Source: Multifurca ochricompacta
Lineage: Eukaryota; Basidiomycota; Agaricomycetes; Russulales; Russulaceae
DNA: 64,000 nucleotides
Direction of reading: 5' to 3'
NCBI GenBank assembly: GCA_022496185.1
Contig: WTXG01000148.1
Location: forward strand, 1 to 64,000
Below the pieces are notes generated by a model. It was not told the origin of the DNA. It ran no database searches and worked only from the letters and a program-made list of their open reading frames with translations. Positions 1 to 11,033 of the stretch are shown here, piece by piece (within the stretch, counting starts at the first letter, position 1; every line of letters begins with the position of its first letter). Position numbers and translations under genes: made by a program.

Positions 1-774
1 TAGAAAACCTCCTGACCCCCCAGAAATCCCCAGACGCTCCCAGAGACCTTGTAGAACCCTCAGAGACAAAGATAACCCTAGATTAAGACCAGAGAAGGGC
101 TGGTCCGGACCAGGGCCGGACTCCTGCCAAATTGGAGACCTGTGGGAAGAGTACTAACAGAACCCCACAATGCCTAAACAGCAGTCCACAAACTGCAGAC
201 TGCAGACTGTGGATTTCTAAGCCCAAAAAGTGGGGCTATTCTCATTGGTGGATCAGTAGGGAGTTAAAGCGAAGTTAACCTCCCCTAAAGTGGTGCACAG
301 ACCAAAGTCCCGGTTGTAATTACATATATAAACCCTTTGGGAATAGAATGGACAGCTCCAGACTGTCCACTTGTGATCCGGTTCCTGATTACCTAGGAGA
401 TTAGCCCCACCTTGTGGAAGGCTTCTCATCCCTTGCCCTTGAGCTGTTCGCTTTGTCTCCCTTGCACTTTCACCCTCACTCTCATCCTTTGCCCACTTCC
501 AAATCCCTTTCCCTTGCATACAACCCACTGTCCAGGCAGTTGACAGTGAGTTGTAACACCCTGTAGCATACATCAGATGAGATCTTTTATTTTTGTGGCT
601 GCAGATGTGTTTTATCTTAGAATTTCTACTGATCTTGTCAATGCATAATTGGCACCTATACCCACCAAACCTGCCACATGGGTACAGGTTTCCATGGGTT
701 GGGAGCCATATACCCATACCTGTACCTGGCAAAACCCATGGCACTTACCTGCGTGGGTATGAAAACCCTTGACA
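1..774. other. Unassigned sequence; possible hAT-type transposon end at its right border
   Basis: No convincing gene is present. The right part (about 620-774) is built from short repeated and inverted motifs around CCATGGGTT, GGTACAGGTATGGGTAT and GGGTATGAAAACCCTTG, the style of subterminal sequence seen in hAT elements. If so, the terminus is at about 774, where the neighbouring LTR fragment begins within a few bases. A 163-residue open frame on the - strand (253-744) contains a few Cys/His residues but no recognisable domain, so I do not call it a gene. The partner end would lie left of the window. The assignment is weak. Confidence 0.3.
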
Positions 775-779
775 ATCAC

Positions 780-950
780 TATGCCTTAGACTTGACTTCT
801 TAATCAACTTGGTGCATTACCTTCTGGGTGATCTCTAAGACCCAACCTCTGAATTGTCTCAGTGCTTCTGGCACTCCTCCACTCACCAATACTAAGGGAT
901 TAGCTCCTTGGTGTTGACTTCTCAGTTGACTCCACACACCCGTAACACAG
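780..950 (+). repeat. LTR fragment of the element-B family, left part
   Basis: Read on the + strand, this matches the reverse complement of the B LTR (10411-11002), including the stretches around GCCTTAGACT..GACTTCTTAATC..ACTTGGTGCATTACCTTCTGG and CCAAGGAGCTAAT. It lacks the LTR's 5' part and starts close to the predicted transcription start (the AGACTTGACTT motif). It is interrupted by element A and resumes at 42543. It therefore represents the sequence that element A entered. Confidence 0.75.
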
Positions 951-1528
951 TGTTACGTCCAGTGCAGGACATTCTACACGACTTGTGTGACAGCATATTG
1001 TTTGTGATCGTATAAGAAACCAATAAGGCTCCTTGGAGTGAAATGGGATGAGTCAAAGTCAAAGGGGCTGTTCCCTAAGACAATGTTGAGCGGAGAGGTG
1101 CCAGAAACACTGAGACAGACAAGTCAAAGGTTCAAAGGGAATGTCCAGAAGACAAGCACTGATGTATTCAATAAGTCAAGTCTGAGGTCTACAAGGTAGT
1201 TACAGTGGACTTATATACGTAATCAAATGAGTGTCTAAAGATAAGATATTGTAGAGTCATGTGGGCCCAAATATACAAAAGTGGAGGGTGTAAAGCTGAG
1301 CTTCTGATAGGGAATTAAGTAAGTGTCTGGTCATAATGATAAGGAGATAAGGGAACAACTATAGACAAAGTGACATAAACAAGGACAAAGGCAGTCACAG
1401 GGAAGGGAGCAGGGCATGTGATGGGTCCCAGGAAGGAGATGTGATCAAGAAATGTAGCATAGGGGGAAGGGCAGGGTCATCATTAGGGATGGTGAAGAAA
1501 AGTGGGTCGCTAGGCAGGGGTCATAACA
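951..1528 (-). repeat. Element A 3' LTR
   Basis: This 578-bp LTR (TG...CA on either strand) is preceded by CACAG. On the - strand it carries a TATATAAG box and, about 30 nt downstream, the R-start motif AGACTTGACTT. A purine-rich tract on the - strand directly abuts it at 1529, which marks it as the 3' LTR of a - strand element. It pairs with 41965-42542. Confidence 0.9.
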
Positions 1529-1559
1529 TCACCCCCTCTTCTGGTTCTAGCAGACCCGG

Positions 1560-2798
1560 CTAGAAATGACTCGTACCATCATCATCCTGCACCAGGTCCA
1601 GATAGTTGTCAGCTACATTACAATCATCCATGGTGTAATTTTCTTTGTCCAAATCCTGGGGACATCTATGAGCATGGAGAAACCTGTAAGGGCCACGCTG
1701 TCTGCATGAGTAGCAGAGGTTGTGGATAGGGCAATCCAGCTCGCAATGCCCTGAGTTGTGGTGAAGACACTTGCCACACCACCCAGAGGGGTTGATAATC
1801 GTCAGAGCGATGCCAACACAATGGAAGATGCAGAACCAGCTCCAGTGCAGATTGCTGCGGCAATGACGGCACCACTTGCAGTTGAGGGGACAGTTCCAAC
1901 TAATGTGGTACTTACTGTTGCACCACCAACATGTTTCCCCACAAGGGTTCTCATGCATACATGGCATCTCGAATTGGTTTGGCAGCAACATCGGAGTGGC
2001 TCCCAATGATCGTGGGGGGAGGGGTCATGCATATGTGTCAGCGTACCTTTCAGCGATGGTCTGATACACGTCTCCTTTCTCCAATCTCTTCCTGATCTCC
2101 ACCAGTTCCTGTTCCACCTGGAACATTCCACTCATCAGCCTCATCATCATCTTCGCATGTTCTTTATATTGCTTGTTGAGCGTCGTACGCAGTGTCAGAT
2201 TCTTCTGCAGTCTCATCACCTCAGCTTTAAGACATGGAAGACACATGTCATTGAGCACTTCATCTATTGCGAAGGCTCAGGAATCATCAGCAGCTAAATG
2301 TCTGAGCTGCTCGTCACTCATTGTGTGGTGGAGACGACCTGTATATCTTTCTTCCAAGTAGACTGGGGCTCCATAAACTGGACCATTCTTCTTCATGCAA
2401 CCTGCCACGTCCATCCTTCCATTGGTGTAGAAGATATACTTGGCAATGGCAACCATCCCGTCTGCCATAGTAATCTCGAGGGGGAAGTACATGGATGAGT
2501 TGGGGTTATTAGTGAAGAATGGGAACTCTGGGACTTCATCATCCAACTCCATCCCCAAGAGGTCATTCAGGTGAGGCTCTTCACAGTGGTCAAAGTCATC
2601 ATTGGGGTTGGGGGATTGGTTTTTGACCCATGCTTCAGCCACTTCGTAATCAATGGGGGAGGAGGGACGTGTAGAGGGGTGAGCGGATGGGAAGTTCTCG
2701 ACAACTACAATGGAGGAGGTAAAGGCATCGATGGTGGCATTGGCAGTGACAAAAGACATGATGGACTGGATGGTGTTAGAACATTGCTGAGAGAGCAT
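1560..2798 (-). pseudogene. Element A accessory ORF downstream of pol (coiled coil plus zinc-knuckle clusters), broken
   Basis: This extra retrotransposon ORF starts 37 nt after the pol stop codon. It is collinear with the intact 397-residue version of element C (16792-17985). An acidic N-terminal part leads to a conserved block with the motifs PEFPFFTNNPNSSMYFPLEI and GPVYGAPVYLEERYTG, then a predicted coiled coil rich in Leu/Glu/Arg. The C-terminus carries Cys-rich clusters of the form C-x2-C-x4-H-x4-C (near 1850-1950) and C-x2-C-x6-H-x4-C. At least two in-frame stops (near 2276 and 2024) break it. Zinc knuckles suggest nucleic-acid binding, but no function is established from the sequence. 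Confidence 0.75.
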
Positions 2799-2835
2799 GT
2801 ACTGGGGAATTTGATGGGGTCTGGGGTTGCTCCTT

Positions 2836-5800
2836 TTAAGCGTTCTTGGGTGCTTCTGGGTGTTGGATGTGGAACTTCAAGATAAGGACCGGGGCAAAGA
2901 TATCCCCGGCTGGTTCCCATGAGTTGTCAGAGTCTGGGAATCCCTTCCACTTAATGAGGTAATACAGCTTGCGCCCTCAGCCTTGTTGCTTCGAGTCTAG
3001 AATGCATTCCACTTCCCACTCCTCTTCTCTGTCAATAAGGTCAGGTGGGGGTCTCGGGAAGTTCTCCCCATGAATGGAGGTTTCCTTATATGGGGTCAGA
3101 AGCTTGGCATGGAAGATGGGATGGATCTTCCATTTTGGTGGCAACTGCAGTTCATAGGATATGTCTGACAGCTTCCTTGTGATCTGGAAGGGTCCATGAC
3201 ATCAGGGTGCTAGTTTGGCTGAGGGGTGTGATGTGTGAATGTTCCTTCCCTCGAGCCATACCCAGTCATTGGTCTGATAAGGTGTGAATGTGCTTGGCTG
3301 TGCAGCCAGAAGTTGCTGCGCCTTTACCAGGTTTTCATTGGCTGATTGTCATAGTTCTTCCCATTGGCTTATCTGTTGGGTTACCAAAGGGACATTAGTG
3401 GGCTTATCTGTCCATGTGGTGTGCAGGGTCCAGCCCATGATAAGGGAGAAGGGGGTGGCCTTTGTTGTTCCATTGGGCCATGAGTTGTGAGCAAACTCCG
3501 CAGTTGACAGCCATTCCGCCCAGTCATCTTGTCTGCCATTGCACCAAAACCGAAGGTATTGTTCTAACCATTGGTTTGTTCATTTGGACTGTCTGTCTGT
3601 TTGTGGATGGTAAGCTGTGGAGATATTTTGTGTGATGTCTAATGTCTTGCATAGGGCTTTAGCAAATGCTGAAGTGAACCTGGTGTCTTGGTCAGATATA
3701 ATCTTCTTGGGGAGTCCATAGTGGTGGTATACATGATTCAGGTATAACTTCACCACTCCTTTGGCTGTGATAGTTTTGTTACAGGGAATGAATAGGGCTG
3801 CTTTGGAGCAATCATGGTCAGTGATCATGAGGATGGTGTTGAAGCCCTGTGATTTGGGTAGCTTGACAATAAAGTCCATGGCGATGGTCTGGAAGGGAGT
3901 TGATGCAATGGGAGTGATGGGGTGTATTGGTGGGACTTTCAGGTGTGTGTTAACCTTGTTTGCTTGACATGCTGCGCATCCCTGCACATAACTCTCAACA
4001 TCCTTTTTCATATTGGGCCACCAATAGTCCCATTTGGCAAGGGCATAGGTGTTGGCAATGCCGGGGTGGCCAGCAGAGGGGAGATCGTGGTGAAAATGGA
4101 TCACCCCCCTCTTAATGTTGTTGCCACTGGTGACAATGAGCCAATCTCTGTCTTTCCACCAAAGGCCACTGATTTCTTTTAAGTTGTGTGCTTCGGCCCA
4201 TGAACGGCATAGTTCTTGGTTCATGTTTTGGGAGATTTGTGCCCATAGGTCCATGTCATGGAGACTAACCGTGGCAGTCTTTGCAAATACCTCCTCTGGG
4301 AGGACAGTGACGTCGTTATTGTCATCCTCGCCTGTATGCATATCTGGCCTGCACAACAGCGCATCCGCTCTGGCGTTCTGGCTCCCAGCAATGTGTTTCA
4401 AGGTGAAGTTATATTCTTCTAACTCCAGGACTTCTTGTGCCACACATCGACTGATTTTGTGGGGTTCCTTCCAATACAATAGGTTGGAATGATCAGTGTG
4501 GATGATGGTTTTATGAGGAGTTCCTGCCAGGTAGGGTCGCTAGTGTCATAATGCCTTGACTATGGCTAAGAGTTCCCTGTCCCAGATGTCATAGTTCTGT
4601 TTGGCTTGGGAGAAGGTCTTGGAGTAGTATGCCACTGGGTGAAGTACTTGTGTGGCATCTCTCTGGTATAACACTGCCCCGTTCACGAAGTGGGAGGCGT
4701 CCACTTCTAATTCAAAGGGATGGCTCAGATCCGGTTGGATGAGTACTGGCTCTGAGCCGACTAGGTCCCTGATCTGTTTGAACGCCTGTTGCTGTGCCAT
4801 ACCCCAATGCCATGGTACATCCTTTTTCAATAGATCATTTAATGGTTGTGCAATGCCTGAAAACCCCTTGACAAAGCATCGGTAGAAGTTACAGAACCTG
4901 ATGAATGATTGGACATCCTTGACACAGGTTGGCACAGGCCATTCCTGGATCCCTTGTACTTTAATGGGATCCATGCACACTTGTCCTCCTTCTAAAATGA
5001 CTCCTAGGTACTCAACACTTCGTTGTTCGAAGGAGCACTTGGCTGGCTTGAGGTACAGGTCATGTTCTCATAATATGTCCAGTACCTGATGCACGTGGTC
5101 TCAATGGTGGTCTAAGTTGTCTGGGGTGGCTACTAAGATGTCATCCATGTAGACCACCACTTCTCTGGTAAGAATAAGATCATGGAAGATGTGGTTCATC
5201 ATGGACTGGAATGTTGCTGGCGAGTTCGTAAGACCAAAGAACATGACATTTGGTTTGAACAATCCTTGGTTTGTTTTGAATGCCTCTTTGCACTGGTCAC
5301 CTTCCTTGATTCTGACATTATTGTAACCCCATCACACATCCATCTTTGAGAAGAGGGACTTGTCCCTCATGGTGTCAATGAGCTCAGAGATGAGTGGCAG
5401 GGGGTAGGCGTTTTTTACAGTATGAGCATTGATTCACTGGTAATCCTGGACTGGTTGTAGCTTACTGTCCTTCTTTTTGATAAAGAAGAAGGGCGAGGCA
5501 TACTGCGACTTGGATGGGTGAATGTACCCTTTTGCCAAATGTTCTTCAAGGAACTCTGTCAGTGCCACCTGTTCAGACTGGGACAGCAGATAAATTTTGC
5601 AATCTATCACTGCCGGCATATCAGGGAGCAGGTCTATGGTGTGATCCCATGGTTGAGAGGGTGGAAAGCACTGTGACTCTTCTTCGGAGAACACTTTCCA
5701 ATGCCAGTGATAGGTGCTCAGCACTACATTGCTGTAAGTCCTCTCTGTCTGCCCCTGTACTGCCTTTTGTAGCAAGCTATGAAAGTGTAGCTCAGTCTTT

Positions 5801-6645
5801 GGGATAGAAAGACTGTATAATTTGATAATACCTATGAAAGCATAGCTACACAAATGAATCAGTAAAGGAAAGATGCAGCTACAACACAAGGAGTACTGAC
5901 CTCAGTCTTTGGGATAGAAAGACTGAGGTTCCTAACTATGCTACTAAGTTCTTTTGTAAGAGCAAAGTATAACAAATAGACATGAAAATTTGCATGACCT
6001 GCATGCTCTGAATATTGCGTTGATGCGGTGATGATTGGATCTGGGCCGCCATCTCCAGTATCAATTGGCTGCATGCTATGGCTGCACTTCCAACACCTTT
6101 TGGGCTAACTCTGATGCTTTGGTGGCATAACAGTAACCTGGGTCTTCTTCATCTGTACTTGTGGCTCTTACTGTTGGGTGTCTGATTGCATAATCATAGC
6201 CTATTGATGTAATGATGGTGGGGTATGAATCTTTATCCATTGTTGTGTCAGCCCAATTGATCTTTGGTTCGAATGCAGCAAGCCACGGATATCCCAGGAT
6301 AAGATCTTCATCCCCTAAGTTGGTAATCAGGAAGCGAATGACCTTTGTTGTCTCCCCAACTTGGACATTCAGGTCGGTATAATGTGTGATTTTTCCAGCA
6401 CGATTGGCTGTTCCATCAATATTCCAGATATTCTTTTCTTGGGGGAGAGCCAGTATCCCCAGGCTTAAGGTTTTGATTAGTTGCAGACTAATAAAGTTGT
6501 CTGTGGCTCCAGAGTCCACTAAGATATCTCAGTCGGCCATCTTCTGTGTAGTCTCGAAATGAACTGGTATTTTTAATGATTTGAACCAACTAGTATACAC
6601 AGAGGTGACATGGAGTGCTCGTGCCCAGGCCGATGGGGTAGAGCT
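2836..6645 (-). pseudogene. Element A pol polyprotein (protease, RT, RNase H, integrase, chromodomain), degenerate
   Basis: Reading right to left on the - strand, the domains are an aspartic protease (DSGATDNF near 6510), reverse transcriptase (the YMDDI catalytic motif lies near 5130-5160), RNase H (ELEVDASHF and DRELLAIVKAL, 4546-4980) and integrase (3580-4479). The integrase has the H-H-C-C zinc region, the first catalytic Asp in AMDFIVKLP, a second Asp in ISDQD and YHPQTD near the catalytic Glu. GPY/F-type sequence and a chromodomain (LIKWKGFPDSDNSWEPAG, about 2870-2990) follow. The stop codon is at 2836-2838. Frames are broken by several stops and indels and by a copia-like solo LTR at 5768-6095. 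The element is not autonomous in its present state. Confidence 0.85.
5768..6095 (-). mobile_element. Short copia-like solo LTR inside element A pol
   Basis: This 328-bp insertion begins TGTAGC and ends CCAACA on the + strand (TGTTGG..GCTACA on the - strand). Perfect 5-bp duplications CCTTT flank it (5763-5767, 6096-6100). Sister elements read straight across this point between protease and RT. It contains a 26-nt repeat unit (CAGTCTTTGGGATAGAAAGACTG, near 5793 and 5904), and each unit is itself a hairpin with an 8-11 bp stem. The TGTTG start suggests copia type, but no internal domain is present to confirm this. Confidence 0.75.
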
Positions 6646-9194
6646 TAACAAAAATCCTTCTTTGCAAACACCTTTTCAACAAGAATGGTGTGCACTTCCT
6701 CACTCTCCTTCATCATATTTGCCCATATATCTTGGGCCTTCTCTTCCTTGGTTTGTTTGTCTGCAGCTGGTGGGTTATTGTGGACGGGGGCTACAGGCGC
6801 AGTGGTTGCTTCTGCAACTCATACTCCCTTCTTTGGGCAGTCTTGGGACATGTGCCCCTGTCCTCTACAGCGGAAGCACTGCCCTTCCTTCATCAGTGTC
6901 TGTCGTTCATCTTCTGTGAGCGTGGCTCTTGCCCTGACTCTGTCTGCTGAGGTATCCATAGCATTGGGATCCCTCTGGGTAGTGTGCATTGGTTTGACTC
7001 CAAACACTGTCTTCCATTGTTCTCAAGTCTTTCCCTTCTTTGTGTCAACTCCAAATCGAGTTTGGAAGTCGAGATACAGTGGGTCAAAAAACTGTCCCAA
7101 TGTTTGCACCATTTCTAGTATTCACTCTATAGCACCTCAGCATTTAGGAATCTGGTTATGGTGTGGCTGTATGTCTGAAAGCCCTGCTTCCTGGCTACCA
7201 TGCCCAATTTGGATCAAAGAAATTGGCCATGATATAAGCATTTTATGATCAAATCAAATCAATCAATCATTGGGACGGTTTTTTGACCCACATTTTAAAT
7301 CCACTATCTGCCCAATTACTCCTTTTTTTCACCCCTTTTTGCCTTGGTAACTCCTTGAATCCTTTTAGTCATCCTTTCTATAACCTTTTGCCATCATTCT
7401 GGTGCATTTTTATTCCACTCCTCCACCACCCTCTCCCACAACTCAGGTATCCCCTTGACTGGTTAAGAACCTTCTTCAGATCCACCCAGAGGTGTCCAAT
7501 GGGGCTAATATTTCAAGGGATTGGGCTATCCATACCAGGCTTCAATATTCCTGTCTTAAAACTGCTGGCTTGCCTTCTTGGAATTGTGTTTTGGGTCATT
7601 CATTGTCCCACTGAAACATGCTTTCACCCTCCACCATTTCTTACTTTTCAAACCTTTCCACCACTCCACCATCCAAAATATCACAGTACTGGCATGGATT
7701 CATGATCCCCTAAACCCCTGTAAGCATTCCTAGTCCATTCCACCCCATACAAGACCAATACCATAAGTTCTTCCTCCTCCATGCTTGACTGTCAGGGTGG
7801 TGGTTCTGTCAGAGAGTGGTTACCATGAAAATTGGACAGTGGATGACTCAAAAAGGATCTTGTGGTCAGGTGAGACTATAATGAACAGAATTGGTTCAGA
7901 CAGAAGGAGCTACACTTGGGAAAAATAAGGGAGAACCACCCTCTGACAGAACCACCACCCTGACAGTCAAGCATGGAGGAGGAAGAACTTATGGTATTGG
8001 TCTTGTATGGGGTGGAATGGACTAGGAATGCTTACAGGGGTTTAGGGGATCATGAATCCATGCCAGTACTGTGATATTTTGGATGGTGGAGTGGTGGAAA
8101 GGTTTGAAAAGTAAGAAATGGTGGAGGGTGAAAGCATGTTTCAGTGGGACAATGAATGACCCAAAACACAATTCCAAGAAGGCAAGCCAGCAGTTTTAAG
8201 ACAGGAATATTGAAGCCTGGTATGGATAGCCCAATCCCTTGAAATATTAGCCCCATTGGACACCTCTGGGTGGATCTGAAGAAGGTTCTTAACCAGTCAA
8301 GGGGATACCTGAGTTGTGGGAGAGGGTGGTGGAGGAGTGGAATAAAAATGCACCAGAATGATGGCAAAAGGTTATAGAAAGGATGACTAAAAGGATTCAA
8401 GGAGTTACCAAGGCAAAAAGGGGTGAAAAAAAGGAGTAATTGGGCAGATAGTGGATTTAAAATGTGGGTCAAAAAACCGTCCCAATGATTGATTGATTTG
8501 ATTTGATCATAAAATGCTTATATCATGGCCAATTTCTTTGATCCAAATTGGGCATGGTAGCCAGGAAGCAGGGCTTTCAGACATACAGCCACACCATAAC
8601 CAGATTCCTAAATGCTGAGGTGCTATAGAGTGAATACTAGAAATGGTGCAAACATTGGGACAGTTTTTTGACCCACTGTAGTCCTGCTGCTGTCATCGAG
8701 CAGCATTGACCCATTCGTCCCAATCATGGGGGTGGTGAAACTGAATGATATTTTTGATGAGCGGGTTTGGCAATCCTTGGGAAAAGAGGTCCAAGGTCGC
8801 TTCTTCATCTGTATCATAACCTGCTCGATTTGCCAGGCTCCGGAATTTTGCCACATAGGTGTTGAGATCTCCCTTCTCCATCCGCAGGGATTTCAATTCC
8901 CTGGCCGCTTTCTGCTTTGCCTGTCCATCAGTGAATGCGTCTTTGAACCTCTGGGCTATAGTCTCCCAGAGGCCTTCGCTGGTAGTATGACATCCACTCT
9001 CTACCTGCTCATTCAGCCACTCAAGTTGTTCCATTGTCCAATCGTCAACTGCATCACCCCTGATAAGTGAAAGGAAGAGGTTGGTGTGTTGGAAAGGGTT
9101 GACGATTTGGGCAACATCATGATTGAAGTTCTTAAATGTAGTGAACTCCAGCATAAACTTCTTGCTTTGGGAGTGATCTCCTGTGAAGGTCTGG
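6646..9194 (-). pseudogene. Element A gag, C-terminal two thirds, interrupted by a Tc1-type fold-back element
   Basis: From 9154 leftward the frame matches a Retrotrans_gag-type core (FTTFKNFNHDV, LSLIRGDAVDDWTMEQLEWL, LWETIAQRFKDAFTDGQAK, and a block ending FSQGLPNPLIKNIIQFHHPH). A CCHC zinc knuckle (CFRCRGQGHMSQDC, near 6840) follows, then the conserved AAGGATTTTTG gag end at about 6650. The palindromic transposon 7077-8678 sits in the middle. At 9194 the gene stops because LTR E1 begins. Gag packages the RNA and builds the particle. The N-terminus of this same gag lies at 40254-41964. Confidence 0.8.
7077..8678. mobile_element. Palindromic fold-back element made of inverted Tc1/mariner transposase 3' halves
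   Basis: The termini CAGTGGGTCAAAAAACTGTCCC and their inverse are flanked by TA on both sides (7075-7076, 8679-8680), the Tc1/mariner target. The arms (about 7077-7822 and 7933-8678) are nearly perfect inverted copies around a unique spacer of about 110 bp. On the + strand, spacer plus right arm resemble the C-terminal half of a Tc1 transposase in shifted frames: VKHGGG, NDPKHNSKKA (the second catalytic Asp region), ELWERVVEEWNK and RIQ. The N-terminal half is absent, replaced by an inverted copy of the 3' half. It is non-autonomous. The identical 140-residue open frames on the two arms are shadows of the transposase. Confidence 0.85.
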
Positions 9195-10410
9195 TGTTAC
9201 GACCCTACTCTTTTCCCAACCCTGTACACCATGCCTGATTCCTTGCACTATCCTTGATCTCCTCCTTCTCTGGACCACTCTTTGATGCCCTTGGCCTGTT
9301 GCCTTGGGACCTTCCTTGATGCCTGTGGCCTGTGTGCCCAGGACCCTACCCTGATTCCTGTGACATTGTTCATAGGACTGACCTCCCATGCCACCATTTA
9401 CACCTAACCTGCTGGTAGTTAAGCTGCTACACTGTTGGAGGTACACCACCCTTCCTTGCTGCCTTGGCTTATGCCTTGGCCACTGCTCCTGACCCTATCC
9501 CTGTGCTTGACACCCATAGGAACCCCTGACATTGTCCCTGCCAATCTGACCAGTCCAGACAACTAGATGACTTTGGCTTGTACTTGACCCTCTGCCAGTC
9601 ATGTGACTCCTGGCCATGTGACTCCTGGCCATGTGACTCCTGGCCATGTGACTCCTGGCCATGTGACTCCTGGCCATGTGACTCCTGGCCATGTGACTCC
9701 TGGCCATGTGACTCCTGGCCATGTGACCCTTGGCCATGTGATCCTTGACCATGTGATCCCTGACCATGTGACTTTGGACCATGTGATCCCTGACCCTGAT
9801 CACAGCATCTTCATCTGATCATTTACCCCTTTCTGATCACATGGCCCATCTGGCTTATCATTTGCTTCTCTGATTCCTGTGGGAGTATTCCCACATCCAC
9901 CCTGACTCCTGTGGGACCTGTTATCTCCCCATTTACCCCTGACCCTGGTGGGAATCCTCCCACACTGATATGACTCCTGTGGGGCTGTCCCACATGATTA
10001 TGCTTCTGATAAGGCTTATCCTTATCATGGACTATATTTGACATCTTATCTGCTATTGGATGATAAGGACTCTGACCCTGTTCCTGATTAGCTACAAACC
10101 AGATCCCCATACAGTATATAAGACCCTGTAGACAGTTTGTACAACCCTAGATTTGACCTCTTGTGCCTTCAGCCTAGAGTTTCCCTAGTCACAGAATACA
10201 GAGGGGCTTATTGCCCTTTTTCATTCTTCATAATCTCTGGAAGGACCCCATTGCCTCTGGCAATGGGTGTGCACTTCTGTTCCGAATCCCATCCATTACC
10301 CAGATGCTGTCAATGCTCTGGCTTCCCTTCCCTTGCCCTCTCTGACTTTGGTCCACTTGGTGTGCTTCTAGCACTGTGGCTGGGTCCTGTCCCCACTCAA
10401 CAGCCTTAGG
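9195..10410 (+). mobile_element. LTR of family E, copy E1, truncated on the right by element B
   Basis: It starts TGTTACGACCCTACTC directly after TCTGG in the A gag frame and matches the complete 1260-bp copy E2 (40636-41895) up to CAGCCTTAGG, where the B LTR begins. A TATATAAG box at 10115-10122 gives the + orientation. Relative to E2 it carries an expanded 15-bp minisatellite. No internal (gag/pol) sequence of this family is present, so the type of element is unknown. Its right end and the second TCTGG are missing from the window. Confidence 0.8.
9601..9795. repeat. 15-bp minisatellite within LTR E1
   Basis: Eight perfect tandem copies of ATGTGACTCCTGGCC (9601-9720) are followed by about five diverged copies. 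LTR E2 has only one perfect copy plus the diverged ones (from about 41043). Because 15 is a multiple of three, open frames run through it on both strands with repeats such as HVTPG. I read these as a by-product and not as protein genes. Confidence 0.95.
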
Positions 10411-11002
10411 TGTAACGCCTGGTGCGGGCATTCATCACAATGTGTGATGAGTCGCGTAGTGAAACTACGAAGTCAGGTGTGCACTGTCTTTCAAGTACAT
10501 GGAGATTGGGTGAGGAGTCAACACCAAGGAGCTAATTCCTTAGTATCGGTGAGCGGAAAAGTGCCAGAAGCACTGAGACGATTCAGGAGTCGGGTCTTAG
10601 GATCACCCAGAAGGTAATGCACCAAGTCGATTAAGAAGTTGAGTCTAAGGCATACAGGCTATCTAGATGGGCCTTATATACATAATAGAGGTCAGAGTCT
10701 AAATCGGAGTTCATACTTGATGTATCAACAAAGTCACAATGTATCCAAAGAAGGAACGGAGTCAAGTGGGCCAGGTGAGAATATATGTAGATGTATCTGG
10801 TATAGTCGCAGTTCTGGTGGGAAAATACGTAAGTGTCCTTGTGTAAAGTATGAGTCAGAGATAAGCACAGCCCACGTCAAAAATAAGGAACAAATATGTA
10901 CAAAAGGGGTCACAACACAGTCAACAGAGAACAAACAGAGCCAAATGGCACATCACATGAAGGGAGGAAAGGAAACAAGACGACATGGTGGGGTTTGTAA
11001 CA
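10411..11002 (-). repeat. Element B 3' LTR
   Basis: This 592-bp LTR starts TGTAACGCC and ends TTTGTAACA on the + strand. On the - strand it has a TATATAAG box and an AGACTCAACTT motif at the expected start of R. A purine-rich tract on the - strand abuts it on the right. It belongs to a different family from the A/C/D/F LTRs but is the same family as the split fragment at 780-950 and 42543-42621. The left flank TTAGG (10406-10410) lies in LTR E1. The matching 5' LTR is missing. Confidence 0.85.
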
Positions 11003-11033
11003 TTACCCCCTCTCTAAGTCCTAGCAGAGCCAG

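Noticed and set aside
253..744. 163-codon open frame on the - strand
   Set aside because: No recognisable domain; overlaps repetitive transposon-end-like sequence and has no start context or homologous copy in the window.
7283..7705. 140-codon frame, identical to one at 8050-8472 on the other strand
   Set aside because: Both are antisense shadows of Tc1 transposase-derived arms; identity simply reflects the palindrome.
9601..9795. CRISPR-like regular repeat
   Set aside because: The units are directly tandem without spacers, and the genome is fungal.
9495..9803. Repeat protein with HMARS units, and HVTPG units on the other strand
   Set aside because: Produced by a 15-bp minisatellite in a non-coding LTR; the sister LTR lacks the expansion.
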